Positions 1-8,474 are shown, counted from the first letter of the stretch. The stretch is DNA of 44,495 bases from a virus (IMGVR_UViG_3300028025_000726:1-44495); one strand, 5' to 3'. Notes: a model not told the origin generated them from the sequence alone. Made by a program: numbers and translations.

Positions 1-1
1 C

Positions 2-37
2 ATAGAAGTTGGTACAGTTACGGTTATAACGACATAA
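2..37 (+). CDS. C-terminal end of an upstream gene (partial)
   Basis: An open frame enters from the left edge and ends at a TAA at 35-37, giving a short beta-like tail ending in VTVITT. The stop is fused to the Shine-Dalgarno sequence of the next gene (TAAGGAG), a junction style repeated at several other gene boundaries here, which is why this frame was chosen. In phages with this gene order the preceding gene is often the major capsid protein, but too little is present to identify it. Confidence 0.5.
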   Translation: MEVGTVTVITT

Positions 38-47
38 GGAGTCGAAC

Positions 48-239
48 ATGGACAAGAAAGATTTAGCCCAAGACAAGAAGATGATTAAGTCTGCTGTTGG
101 CAAGCATGAGAAAAACATGCACCCCGGCAAGACCCCAACCAAACTTCGTGCTGGTGGTAAGACAAACAGCGACATGCTTAAGTATGGTCGCAACATGGCT
201 AAAGTGATGAACCAGCGTTCTGTTGGTCGTGGAGGCTAA
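48..239 (+). CDS. Small basic protein of unknown function (63 aa)
   Basis: This is a lysine-rich protein (DKKDLAQDKKMIKSAVGKHE at the start) with no membrane segment, signal peptide or enzyme motif. A strong AAGGAG lies 6 bases before the ATG. It sits directly upstream of another tiny protein and the head-tail adaptor, so it is probably made with the late virion proteins. A minor head or connector component is possible, but this is inferred only from position. Confidence 0.7.
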   Translation: MDKKDLAQDKKMIKSAVGKHEKNMHPGKTPTKLRAGGKTNSDMLKYGRNMAKVMNQRSVGRGG

Positions 240-241
240 TC

Positions 242-448
242 ATGGCTACTAAAATTTATCGTCAGCCTAAACCCGCTCCTATCCAAGAAGCTGGTGTAGA
301 AGACAACGCTAAATACCTGCGGGAAACACCTACTAACGTAGCTAACTCTCGTAGCCAAGGCTATAAGCCAACTAAGACCAGCGGCATCAAGATGCGCGGT
401 ACAGGTGCGGCTACTAAAGGTCTGATGTCTAGAGGCCCGATGGCATGA
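242..448 (+). CDS. Small hypothetical protein (68 aa)
   Basis: It starts two bases after the previous stop, so translation is probably coupled. The protein is polar and basic, low in complexity, with a Gly/Arg-rich C-terminus ending RGPMA and no recognised domain. Its last codons overlap the ATG of the adaptor gene (ATGGCATGA arrangement). The position between the presumed capsid gene and the adaptor suggests a virion-associated role. I do not recognise the family. Confidence 0.65.
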   Translation: MATKIYRQPKPAPIQEAGVEDNAKYLRETPTNVANSRSQGYKPTKTSGIKMRGTGAATKGLMSRGPMA

Positions 449-1380
449 ATTACACTGAACTCAGCAACGCTATTCAAGCGTATACGGAGAATACCGAAGC
501 GGATTTTATCGCTGAGATACCCGTGTTCGTCCAGCAAGCTGAGCAGCGTATTTACAATACCGTTCAGTTTCCGTCTATTCGCAAGAATGTATATGGCCAA
601 GTAACGGCGAGCAATAAGTATTTGCAGTGCCCTACAGATTTTCTGGCGGTGTACTCTCTGGCGATTGTTACAGGTGTAACTAGCGGTGACTTAAACACAG
701 GCACCTACGAGTATCTGCTAAATAAAGACGTTAACTTTATTCGCCAAGCGTACCCAACACCAAACGATACAGGCGTACCTAAGTACTACGCTTTGTTTGG
801 CCCTCGTTCTGACAATGCAGATGAGCTGACTTTTATACTTGGCCCAACACCTGCTTCAGCCTACTATACTGAACTGCATTATTATTTTTACCCGGATTCA
901 ATTGTGCAAAGCCCTGTTGCCACTCTTGGAGCAATTACTGGTGGTAGCGCTTACACAGCGGGCACGTATTACAACGTCCCTCTGACTGGTAGTACTGGAA
1001 GCGGAGCACTAGCCACAATCACTGTTTCCGGTGGCGCAGTAACGGCTGTGACCATTACAAACGGCGGTCTTCAGTACACGGCTGGTGGTTCTTTGTCCGC
1101 TGCCGCTGCAAACATTGGCGGCACAGGTTCTGGGTTTTCTGTGTTAATTAGCACGGTAACTAATTCAGACGGCAGATCATGGCTTGGTGACAACTTTGAC
1201 ACAGTGCTTTTATACGGTTCTTTGGTTGAAGCTTACACCTACATGAAGGGTGAGCAAGACATGATGGCGCTGTACAACGGTAAGTACCAAGAAGCACTTG
1301 CGTTAGCTAAACGTTTGGGCGATGGTATGGAGCGTCAGGATGCTTATCGTTCTGGTCAATATAGACAGGCGGTGACCTGA
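445..1380 (+). CDS. Head-tail adaptor protein (SU10-adaptor-like) with inserted beta module
   Basis: The N-terminus (MNYTELSNAIQAYTEN, then a segment with FVQQAEQRIYN and FPSIRKN) and the C-terminus (SWLGDNFDTVLLYGSLVEAY...MKGEQDMM) match what I know of the phage SU10-type adaptor family, helical proteins that form the ring between portal and tail. Between about residues 158 and 236 lies a Gly/Thr/Ser-rich stretch (ITGGSAYTAGTYYNVPLTGS, later GGTGSGFSVLIS) unlike the helical flanks, interpreted as an inserted beta-sandwich decoration module. It overlaps the previous gene by 4 bases and shares its stop with the next start (TGATG). The adaptor call is fairly secure; the role of the insert is inference. 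Confidence 0.8.
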   Translation: MNYTELSNAIQAYTENTEADFIAEIPVFVQQAEQRIYNTVQFPSIRKNVYGQVTASNKYLQCPTDFLAVYSLAIVTGVTSGDLNTGTYEYLLNKDVNFIRQAYPTPNDTGVPKYYALFGPRSDNADELTFILGPTPASAYYTELHYYFYPDSIVQSPVATLGAITGGSAYTAGTYYNVPLTGSTGSGALATITVSGGAVTAVTITNGGLQYTAGGSLSAAAANIGGTGSGFSVLISTVTNSDGRSWLGDNFDTVLLYGSLVEAYTYMKGEQDMMALYNGKYQEALALAKRLGDGMERQDAYRSGQYRQAVT

Positions 1381-1802
1381 TGGCTCTTGAACAAGGCGCT
1401 ACCAATGCGTTTGCCACCGGACTAATGAACGGTGTCTACAACTTTACGTCTGGCTCATTTAAAATGGCGCTGTACACAGGTGCAGCAACACTAGGCCCAG
1501 ATACCGCTGTTTATACCGCTGGCATAACAGGTGAAGTTGTAGCTACAGGTTACACCGCAGGTGGTATCGCGCTTCCAGTTTCTGTTGTACCAATATCGGC
1601 TAACAACGTTAGCTATATCTCGTTTTCTAATGTAACGTGGTACGGCCCACTTACTGCACGCGGCGCTTTAATTTACCAATCAGGTGGTTCTAATCCGACT
1701 GTTTGTGTATTAGACTTTGGCTCAGATAAAACATCTGTTGCTTCGTTTACTGTGCAATTTCCAACTGCCAATAGCACTAACGCGATCATTCGCATCACTT
1801 AA
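1380..1802 (+). CDS. Virion structural protein, beta-rich (140 aa)
   Basis: The product is a Gly/Ala/Thr/Val-rich protein with few charged residues, typical of beta-sheet phage surface proteins. Recognisable stretches include FTSGSFKMALYTGAATLGP and ALIYQSGGSNPTVCVLDFG. Similar proteins occur next to adaptor and fibre genes in many phages, usually annotated only as structural. Its start overlaps the adaptor stop by one base, so co-translation is expected. Exact location in the particle is unknown. Confidence 0.65.
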   Translation: MALEQGATNAFATGLMNGVYNFTSGSFKMALYTGAATLGPDTAVYTAGITGEVVATGYTAGGIALPVSVVPISANNVSYISFSNVTWYGPLTARGALIYQSGGSNPTVCVLDFGSDKTSVASFTVQFPTANSTNAIIRIT

Positions 1803-1811
1803 GGAGTCACT

Positions 1812-2390
1812 ATGACTATTGAAAAAATTAAAGCCACTGACCTTGTTTCTAGTGGTCTAACTTGTAACACCAAAGCCGGTGAAGCCGCACAAGCTACAGG
1901 CGTGTATCACGTCGAGTGCCGTGATAAAGATGGTAACTTGAAGTGGACTGCTGAGTCTAAGAACTTGGTGGTAAACGTCGGCCTTCAGTATATGGCGGGC
2001 ACTGCTTTGACTTCAGTAACCCAGATTACTACTTGGTACTTAGGTTTGTACGGCGCTGGCGCTTCTAATACACCTGCGGCTGGCGACACAATGTCTTCCC
2101 ACGCTGGTTGGACAGAGGTTACTACTTACAGCAACGCCAACCGTGTGACTGCCACGTTTGTAACAGCTACAACTGCCAACCCTTCTGTGGTGACTAACAC
2201 AGCTTCACCAGCAGTATTTAACATCAACGGCACAACAACAGTTGGCGGTGCGTTTTTGACAAGCGAAAACACTAAGGGTGGCACAACGGGGACATTGTTC
2301 TCTGCCGCTGATTTTGGCTCACCCGGTGACCGTTCCGTGGTTAGCGGTGATACTTTATCTGTAACGTACACATTCAGCTTGGCTGCATGA
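1812..2390 (+). CDS. Virion structural protein, beta-rich (192 aa)
   Basis: The protein has a short polar N-terminus, then YHVECRDKDGNLKWTAESKN followed by Thr/Ala/Gly-rich strands. The segment DKDGNLKWTAESKNLVVNVG resembles phage proteins found near neck and tail genes. An AAGGAG 7 bases before the ATG is fused to the stop of the previous gene. It sits in a run of beta-rich genes and probably forms a decoration, collar or fibre-associated protein. Specific function is not recognised. Confidence 0.62.
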   Translation: MTIEKIKATDLVSSGLTCNTKAGEAAQATGVYHVECRDKDGNLKWTAESKNLVVNVGLQYMAGTALTSVTQITTWYLGLYGAGASNTPAAGDTMSSHAGWTEVTTYSNANRVTATFVTATTANPSVVTNTASPAVFNINGTTTVGGAFLTSENTKGGTTGTLFSAADFGSPGDRSVVSGDTLSVTYTFSLAA

Positions 2391-2391
2391 T

Positions 2392-3135
2392 ATGTCAGCA
2401 TGGGGCGGTGGCACTTGGGGTGAAGGTGGCTGGGGCTTTACCGCTTTTACCAGCACTGTAGACGACTCCGCCACCGGTAGCGATGCTGTTGTAGCTAAAG
2501 TTGCTGTAAACGCCACAGTCAGTGAAACTGGTACTGGGTCTGATGCTTTAGCAACGATAGTACAAGGGAACGTAGTTGTTGCAGAAACAGCAACCGGATC
2601 GGACTCTATTCTTACAGGGCACGTAGTCCTGTCTCAGCTTAATGAGACGGCTACAGGTAGTGATGCAGTAAGTGCAACGCCAACGTACCCTGCAACGATA
2701 ACTGAGACCGGTACGGGGTCGGATGCAGTAGTTAGTACGCCTATTTATGCGGCGGTTGTGGATGAAAACGCAACGATTACTGACAGCACAACATCAAGTT
2801 TCTTATTCTTTGGTGACATACAGGAAACGGCAACGGGTTCAGATGCGGTAGCTGGGGCGCTTACCCTGAGTTCCTCAGTTACTGAAAGTGCGACAGGCAC
2901 AGAAGTAGTTACTTCAAAAGTAGGTTTTACTTCACGGGTAACAGAAAATGCAACGAGCACAGAGACTTTACGGGCGGCAGCGGCTTTTGTTTCTTCTATT
3001 GCTGAGTTGGCAACGGGCACAGACACAGTAACTGCACGACCTTTCTGGGAAGTAATTGATGACACGCAGACCGCAAACTGGCAAAATATCGGTAACACGC
3101 AAACGGCAGGTTGGACTGCTGTTGCAACGACTTAG
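2392..3135 (+). CDS. Tail-fibre-like protein with ten ETATGSDAV repeats
   Basis: After a Trp/Gly-rich start (WGGGTWGEGGWGF) the protein carries about ten copies of a ~22-residue unit with core (E/D)xATGSDAV; later copies drift to ESATGTEVV, ENATSTETL and ELATGTDTV. The C-terminus has two DTQTAxW / NTQTAGW motifs, as seen at the ends of several phage tail proteins. The periodic Thr/Ser/Val sequence suggests an extended beta fibre or stalk. No clear ribosome binding site precedes the ATG, which lies one base after the previous stop, so translational coupling is likely. Confidence 0.65.
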   Translation: MSAWGGGTWGEGGWGFTAFTSTVDDSATGSDAVVAKVAVNATVSETGTGSDALATIVQGNVVVAETATGSDSILTGHVVLSQLNETATGSDAVSATPTYPATITETGTGSDAVVSTPIYAAVVDENATITDSTTSSFLFFGDIQETATGSDAVAGALTLSSSVTESATGTEVVTSKVGFTSRVTENATSTETLRAAAAFVSSIAELATGTDTVTARPFWEVIDDTQTANWQNIGNTQTAGWTAVATT

Positions 3136-3144
3136 GGGCTTTAA

Positions 3145-4008
3145 ATGACAACAGCGTATTCAACCAACTTAGAACTTGCACTGCCGGTTCAGGGTGAGTT
3201 ATCTGGTACATGGGGCAACACCGTTAACAACGGGATTACGCAGTATCTTGACGCAGCTATTGCTGGTAGTCAGATCATCAGCGGTAGCCAGACTGCGGTC
3301 ACGCTTGCAAACACAAACGGCGATGATGTAGCTACCAATATTGCACAGGCTGGCAGTGGCGCTACGGGAACAGCGCAGTACCAGATCATTCGTTGCACAG
3401 GTAACCCTGCGGGTCTGTTGACAATCACAATAAGCGATACCCTCACTGCGGGGTACAGCAAGACCTTTATCATCATCAACGCCACATCTACAAGCCAGTC
3501 TGTAAAGATTGTTGGTAGCGGCCCCACTACAGGCATCACGGTTGTTTCTGGTGACAAAGCGCTGGTAGCTTGGAATGGTTCTGACTTCGTGCGCGTAGGT
3601 GCATCGGCTGGCGGGTCAAACACACAGGTTCAGTTTAACAGTTCGGGTAACTTGGCTGGCTCTGCAAACCTGACCTTTGACGGCACAACGCTAACAGCTA
3701 ATGACCTAATTGATTCTTCATTGACAGCAAGCAAGCCTGTATTTACAAACGGCACTAAAAACTTGGTGTCTACTGGAACTCTTGGTGTTGACCAAGGCGG
3801 TACAGGTCTTTCCACAACTACTGCGTATAGCGTGGTATTCTCAGGCACTACAAGTACGGGTAACTTCCAAGCTACGGCTGGCCCCGGTACAGCAACACAC
3901 GTTTTGACAAGTAATGGCGCTGGCGCATTACCTACATTCCAAGCACTGCCTGCTTCTGGTTTAACCAGAGCACAGGTCACATCAATCGCAATGTTATACA
4001 GCATCTAA
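3145..4008 (+). CDS. Tail fibre / virion surface protein (287 aa)
   Basis: The N-terminal segment (TAYSTNLELALPVQGELSGT, then WGNTVNNGITQYLDAAIAG) is a common start of phage tail-fibre and receptor-binding structural proteins. The rest is low in charge and rich in Gly, Ser, Thr and Val, including a stretch like NTQVQFNSSGNLAGSANLTF that is frequent in fibre shafts. It lies between a repeat protein and further surface proteins. No peptidase or intramolecular chaperone motif is seen at the C-terminus. Confidence 0.68.
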   Translation: MTTAYSTNLELALPVQGELSGTWGNTVNNGITQYLDAAIAGSQIISGSQTAVTLANTNGDDVATNIAQAGSGATGTAQYQIIRCTGNPAGLLTITISDTLTAGYSKTFIIINATSTSQSVKIVGSGPTTGITVVSGDKALVAWNGSDFVRVGASAGGSNTQVQFNSSGNLAGSANLTFDGTTLTANDLIDSSLTASKPVFTNGTKNLVSTGTLGVDQGGTGLSTTTAYSVVFSGTTSTGNFQATAGPGTATHVLTSNGAGALPTFQALPASGLTRAQVTSIAMLYSI

Positions 4009-4017
4009 GGAGCAATC

Positions 4018-4404
4018 ATGGCTGCACCAAATATCCTCGCTTGCACAACAGCAACGCCCCACACAGTTTCTATCACCCCTGCGGACACTTCACGTAACGC
4101 TTTGGTGACCGCGCCAGCCACAGGCTCTGCGCAAAAAATCAACCAGATCATGGTTGCCAACATTGACGGCGCTGCGGCGTATGACGCAACTGTTGAACTG
4201 CGCTTGGCTGATGGAACAACTTACCGCGCTCTTGGCTCTACGATCTCTGTGCCAGCCGACGCTACTCTGATCTTGCTTGATAAGACTACGATGCTTTATT
4301 TGCTTGATACCAGCGTGTCTGGTGAGCCAAGCACATTGTGGGCTACCAGCGGTACAGCAAGTAAGTTGACTTTCACAGTAAGCTACGAAACCATTACACC
4401 GTAA
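4018..4404 (+). CDS. Virion structural protein (128 aa)
   Basis: The protein is Ala/Thr-rich and probably beta (MVANIDGAAAYDATVELRLA; ISVPADATLILLDKTTMLYL). The pattern of a small domain acting on perturbed loops resembles decoration or fibre-attachment proteins. A stop-fused TAAGGAG lies upstream of its start. Position immediately before the kelch-repeat genes suggests it belongs to the same adsorption apparatus. I cannot name a family. Confidence 0.6.
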   Translation: MAAPNILACTTATPHTVSITPADTSRNALVTAPATGSAQKINQIMVANIDGAAAYDATVELRLADGTTYRALGSTISVPADATLILLDKTTMLYLLDTSVSGEPSTLWATSGTASKLTFTVSYETITP

Positions 4405-4416
4405 TAGGGGGGCATC

Positions 4417-5595
4417 ATGCCACTACGTCCTCCTGCTGGGTTTATCTCAGCTTTTTACGATCCGCTTAGAAACCCTAATGCGCCGACTATTGGTACGGCT
4501 ACGGCTGGTGATACTTCTGCGTCCGTTGCATTTACTGCCCCGTCCAACGTGGGCGGTTCGGCTATTTCTTTATACTCAGCCATCTCAACGCCCGGGGCGA
4601 TCATTGCGTCTGCGGCCTCTTCGCCTATCAGCGTCACGGGCTTGACCAACGGCACGGCATACACGTTTGCGGTGTGGGCTACCAATACTTACGGGCCAAG
4701 CGCGTATAGTGCGGCTAGTAATAGCGCAACTCCTGCCGCGCCAATTGCAGTGTTTGCAGGCGGTGTGTATAACGGCGTAGTCAGCAATGTCATACAGTAT
4801 GTAACTATTACCTCGTCTGGAAATTCTACAGATTTTGGTGATTTGTTAGCAAGTGTTAAAGAATTTGCGGGTTGCGGTTCATCGTCAAGGGGCGTTTTTG
4901 GCGGGGGGGACGCTCTTGGGACAAGCAATGTTTTGCAGTACATAACATTTGCAACTACAGGCAATGCCACTGACTTTGGTGATTTAGCGACTAAAAGTAC
5001 AGAATATTATGCCACCGCAAACAATACAACAGGTTTGTTTGTAACTAGGGGAGCTTCCAATGCTACAGTGCAACAAATTACAATTGCTTCTACTGGTAAC
5101 GCCACTACGTTTGGAAATTTAACTTCTAATCGGGGTGTTGGAGCCGCTTGCGCTTCACCAACAAGAGCTTTATTTGGCGGTGGATCTAGTACACAGGAAG
5201 ACAATGTAATTGACTACGTCACTATTGCGACTGCTGGCGCGGCTATTGATTTTGGTGATTTAATAATTCCACAAAGAAGTTTTACAAGCTGTTCTTCATC
5301 AACAAGAGGTTTGTTTATAGGTGGTAGAACGCCAACAGTAACAAACGTCATTGATTATGTAACTATTGCAACGCTTGGTAATGCTATTGATTTTGGTGAT
5401 TTGCAAACTGCAAATGAACAGTTGGCAAGCGGGTCTTCTAATATTACAGGAATAATTGCTGGCGGCTCAAATGCAACTAACGTAATTCGTAGTGTAACTA
5501 TTGCTACCACTGGCAATACAAGTGCTTTTGGCACACTAACTACGCGCTCAGAACAGTTGGCTGGTTGTTCAAATGTTTCTGGAGGAGTTCAATAA
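4417..5595 (+). CDS. Adhesin-like protein: fibronectin III domain plus six kelch-like repeats
   Basis: Residues ~20-108 form a fibronectin type III-like domain (PSNVGGSAISLYS, VTGLTNGTAYTFAVWATN). From ~nt 4744 six tandem units follow with the pattern RGVFGGG...NVIQYVTIATTGNATDFGDL...CSS, ~45-50 residues each, ending CSNVSGGVQ. The double-glycine strand followed by a conserved turn is typical of kelch-type blades, and six units suit a six-bladed beta-propeller. A strong AGGGGGG ribosome binding site precedes the ATG. The likely role is receptor recognition or glycan binding at the tail tip; the ligand is unknown. Confidence 0.72.
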   Translation: MPLRPPAGFISAFYDPLRNPNAPTIGTATAGDTSASVAFTAPSNVGGSAISLYSAISTPGAIIASAASSPISVTGLTNGTAYTFAVWATNTYGPSAYSAASNSATPAAPIAVFAGGVYNGVVSNVIQYVTITSSGNSTDFGDLLASVKEFAGCGSSSRGVFGGGDALGTSNVLQYITFATTGNATDFGDLATKSTEYYATANNTTGLFVTRGASNATVQQITIASTGNATTFGNLTSNRGVGAACASPTRALFGGGSSTQEDNVIDYVTIATAGAAIDFGDLIIPQRSFTSCSSSTRGLFIGGRTPTVTNVIDYVTIATLGNAIDFGDLQTANEQLASGSSNITGIIAGGSNATNVIRSVTIATTGNTSAFGTLTTRSEQLAGCSNVSGGVQ

Positions 5596-6521
5596 TGCCA
5601 AGTTATTCAGGTGTATGGACACTCACTGCTCAGTACCAAGCTAAAGGCGCGGGGTTATGGCCTGTCCAGTTATTAACGGGAGACATTGGCTTGTTTGGTG
5701 GTGGTACTAATTTACAATACATATCAATAGCTTCTACTGGAAACGCAAAAACTTTTGGTTCACTATATCAGTCTGCATCAGAATTAGGTGCTTGTGGATC
5801 GTCAACTCGGGGTATTTTTGGGGGTGGTGATAGCACCACCAATGTAATTCAATATGTTACTTTTTCAACTCAAAGTACGTCTTCTGATTTTGGTGATTTA
5901 ACGTTAGCCAGATTTGGTTTAGCCTCTTGCTCTAATAGTACACGAGGGCTTTTTGGAGGCGGTGAAAATGGTGGCACTCAACAAAATGTAATTGACTATA
6001 TTACTATTGCTACCGCAGGTAATGCTATTGACTTTGGTGATTTAACTTTTGCTGTGAAATCAACCCCCGGCTCTTTTGCCTCTACCACTCGTGGAGTGTG
6101 GGGAGGCGGCGATGGATCAGTACAAACTAACATTATTAGTTATGTAACTATTGCGTCTACTGGCAACGCTACAGATTTTGGTGATCTAACAACCACTTTG
6201 TATTATCTGTCTGGTTGTTCATCCGCAACCAGAGGTGTTTTTGGCGGGGGGCTAAATGGGCCTAGTAACGTAATTCAGTATATAACTATTGCTTCAACAG
6301 GAAACGCAACTGATTTTGGTGATTTAACTGTTGCTCGATCTGGTTTGGCTGCTTGTTCAAACGCAACCCGTGGTGTTTTTGCTGGTGGTAATTCCGGTAG
6401 CACTTCTAATGTTATGGATTACATTACTATTGCGACAACAGGAAATGCTACAGCTTTTGGGGATACCAGCCCTGCAAAAACGTCTTGGTCTGGCTGTTCC
6501 AACGCACACGGGGGTCTATAA
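5595..6521 (+). CDS. Adhesin-like protein with six kelch-like repeats
   Basis: The ATG at 5595 overlaps the previous stop (TAATG) and follows GGAGGAG at 5581-5587, so it is preferred over an in-frame upstream start at 5565. A short N-terminal segment (SGVWTLTAQYQAKGAGLWP) leads straight into six units of the same repeat as the neighbouring genes (for example TRGVFGGGLNGPSNVIQYIT), ending CSNAHGGL. There is no fibronectin domain here. It is a paralogue of the genes on either side, probably made by tandem duplication, and presumably an alternative or additional propeller of the adsorption apparatus. Confidence 0.72.
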   Translation: MPSYSGVWTLTAQYQAKGAGLWPVQLLTGDIGLFGGGTNLQYISIASTGNAKTFGSLYQSASELGACGSSTRGIFGGGDSTTNVIQYVTFSTQSTSSDFGDLTLARFGLASCSNSTRGLFGGGENGGTQQNVIDYITIATAGNAIDFGDLTFAVKSTPGSFASTTRGVWGGGDGSVQTNIISYVTIASTGNATDFGDLTTTLYYLSGCSSATRGVFGGGLNGPSNVIQYITIASTGNATDFGDLTVARSGLAACSNATRGVFAGGNSGSTSNVMDYITIATTGNATAFGDTSPAKTSWSGCSNAHGGL

Positions 6522-6523
6522 AA

Positions 6524-8443
6524 ATGGCAACATCTTCATGGAACGCAGGGATCATCAGACCCGTAGCCGTTGCTCCTGCTGGGCCGTATCAAGACGGAGC
6601 GGCTCCCGGGGTCTGGACGCTAGACCAAGCAACATTTTGGATTCAACAAGGGCTGTGGCCCACTGCTGGTAACGCCGCGCCTGTTGGATTGTTTGGGGGC
6701 GGAGGCACATTAGCCTCAAATATTATTGACAAAATTGTTATAACAACTGTTGGAAACGCCGTCGATTTTGGCGATTTACTAACTGCAACGGATCAACTTT
6801 CTTCTTGCTCTTCCTCGGTCAGAGGGATTTGGGCTGGCGGTGAAGATGCAAGCAGGTCAAACGTCATCCAGTACGTCACCATTGCTACGGCGGGAAACGC
6901 ATCTGATTTTGGTGATCTTAGTTCGGTCAAGGTCGCTCCAACAGCGTTGTCAAATAGCGTACGGGGAGTAATTGCCGGAGGTGAAACAGGGGTAAGCACG
7001 TTTACTAACGTTATTGACTACATCACAATTGCGTCAACTGGTAATGCCACGGATTTTGGTGATTTAAGTGCGCAACTTAACGCTTTGGCTGGATGCTCTT
7101 CTGATACGCGAGGGGTATTTGCTGGGGGTAGAACTAGTGGTGGTACTCGCCAAACCGGTATAACATACATAACAATAGCCAGCACGGGCAACACGACAAC
7201 GTTTGGCACGCTATCAACAGCGACAAGTTGGTTGGCTGGGTGTTCTTCAAGTACTCGGGGGCTATTTGGCGGAGGGGAAGCCCCATCAAATACCAATGTT
7301 ATTGAGTACATCACAATTGGCACAACTGGAAACGCTACCGATTTTGGAGATTTAACGCAAGCAAGGTCTCGGTTGGCTGCATGCGCTTCTTCAACTCGCG
7401 GTGTGTTTGGCGGAGGTTTTGTAACAGGCCCAGTTACAACCATAGACTACGTAACTATAGCCTCTACAGGAAACGCTACAGAATTTGGAAATTTAACTGG
7501 TGTTCAAAGAGCCGAGCTTGCCGCTTGCTCTAATGCCACTGCCGCTGTCCAACCCACACCAACAAGTTCTGCAATGGCTGTTTTTATGGGCGGTGCAGTC
7601 AGTTCTACTCAAGCATCTTCGCAGTACATCAATATTGCGACAACTGGTAATGCTTATATGTGGGGCGATCTTACTGGCGCAAGATACCAATGGTCTGGTT
7701 GTGGTTCATCAACTGTTGGTTTAGCGGGTGGAGGCTATGATGCCTCTTCTACTCGTTCCAGCAATATCCAATACATAACCTATGCGACTCAAGGAACGTC
7801 TGTTTCTTTTGGGAATTTAACTCAAGCTAGACAAGCTCTTGGCGCGTTATCCAATAGCACCCGTGGGGTTTGGGCTGGCGGCGGTATTACTGGAAATGCC
7901 TCAAATGTGATTGACTACGTTACCATTGCTTCAGCAGGGAATGCTACGGATTTTGGGGACTTGCTTAGTATTGTTTATCAGATTGTCGGCGGCTGTGCAT
8001 CCACTACTCGTGGCGTGTTTGGCGGCGGTAGCAATACATCAGTTGCCCTCAATGTTCTTCAATACATAACTATTGCCTCTGCTGGAAACGCTACTGACTT
8101 TGGCGACTTAACTGTTGCGCGTCAATGGCCTGCTGGATTATCTTCTTCTACAAGAGGGGTTTTTGGTGGCGGGACGGAAACGTCATCAAACGTAATTGAT
8201 TATTTCACAATTGCATCCACTGGAAATGCCTCTGATTTTGGTGATTTGACGGTTGCACGCACAGGTTTAGTGGGCGCATCTTCCGCAACTCGTGGTATTT
8301 TTGCTGGGGGTAACGGTAACGGTCAAAATGTTATTGATTACATTACGATTGACACTACGGGCAACGCAACTGACTTTGGCGATTTAGCAAGTGCATACCT
8401 TGGTAATGCGGCGGCTTGTTCCAACGCCCACGGTGGTTTATGA
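6524..8443 (+). CDS. Adhesin-like protein with two sets of six kelch-like repeats
   Basis: The start at 6524 lies just after the previous stop at 6521; the longer frame from 6485 would overlap that gene. The N-terminus (GVWTLDQATFWIQQGLWPT) echoes the preceding paralogue. Twelve repeat units follow. Units 1-6 end CSNATAAVQ, then a linker PTPTSSA at ~residues 344-350 and a methionine at 351 (nt 7574) begin units 7-12, which end CSNAHGGL. This reads as a fusion of two six-unit genes. The role is inferred to be tail-tip receptor or glycan binding. Confidence 0.72.
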   Translation: MATSSWNAGIIRPVAVAPAGPYQDGAAPGVWTLDQATFWIQQGLWPTAGNAAPVGLFGGGGTLASNIIDKIVITTVGNAVDFGDLLTATDQLSSCSSSVRGIWAGGEDASRSNVIQYVTIATAGNASDFGDLSSVKVAPTALSNSVRGVIAGGETGVSTFTNVIDYITIASTGNATDFGDLSAQLNALAGCSSDTRGVFAGGRTSGGTRQTGITYITIASTGNTTTFGTLSTATSWLAGCSSSTRGLFGGGEAPSNTNVIEYITIGTTGNATDFGDLTQARSRLAACASSTRGVFGGGFVTGPVTTIDYVTIASTGNATEFGNLTGVQRAELAACSNATAAVQPTPTSSAMAVFMGGAVSSTQASSQYINIATTGNAYMWGDLTGARYQWSGCGSSTVGLAGGGYDASSTRSSNIQYITYATQGTSVSFGNLTQARQALGALSNSTRGVWAGGGITGNASNVIDYVTIASAGNATDFGDLLSIVYQIVGGCASTTRGVFGGGSNTSVALNVLQYITIASAGNATDFGDLTVARQWPAGLSSSTRGVFGGGTETSSNVIDYFTIASTGNASDFGDLTVARTGLVGASSATRGIFAGGNGNGQNVIDYITIDTTGNATDFGDLASAYLGNAAACSNAHGGL

Positions 8444-8460
8444 TGTAACTCCCAGTTACA
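8444..8460. promoter_or_regulatory. Perfect inverted repeat between genes
   Basis: TGTAACT and AGTTACA form a perfect 7-base inverted repeat around CCC, starting directly after the stop of the kelch gene. There is no U-tract after it, so it is not a standard terminator. It may be an RNA hairpin that separates translation of the two genes, or a protein binding site. Confidence 0.4.
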
Positions 8461-8474
8461 ACCAAGGACAAAAA

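Noticed and set aside
2745-3098. Long open frame on the - strand inside the repeat protein gene
   Set aside because: It mirrors the repeat codons of the + strand gene and has no ribosome binding site or family resemblance; the same holds for other - strand frames across 1-28.8 kb.
4744-8440. Regularly spaced repeats resembling a CRISPR-like or mobile repeat array
   Set aside because: The repeats are protein-level, degenerate at the DNA level and in frame with three long genes; there are no identical short repeats with unique spacers and no cas genes.
4417-8443. Diversity-generating retroelement acting on the adhesins
   Set aside because: No reverse transcriptase gene or template repeat is seen in the window; variation between copies is spread over the repeats and is explained by duplication and drift.
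8440-8448. Minimal ATG-ATG-TAA frame after the kelch gene
   Set aside because: Too short to be a gene; only mentioned as possible translational tuning.
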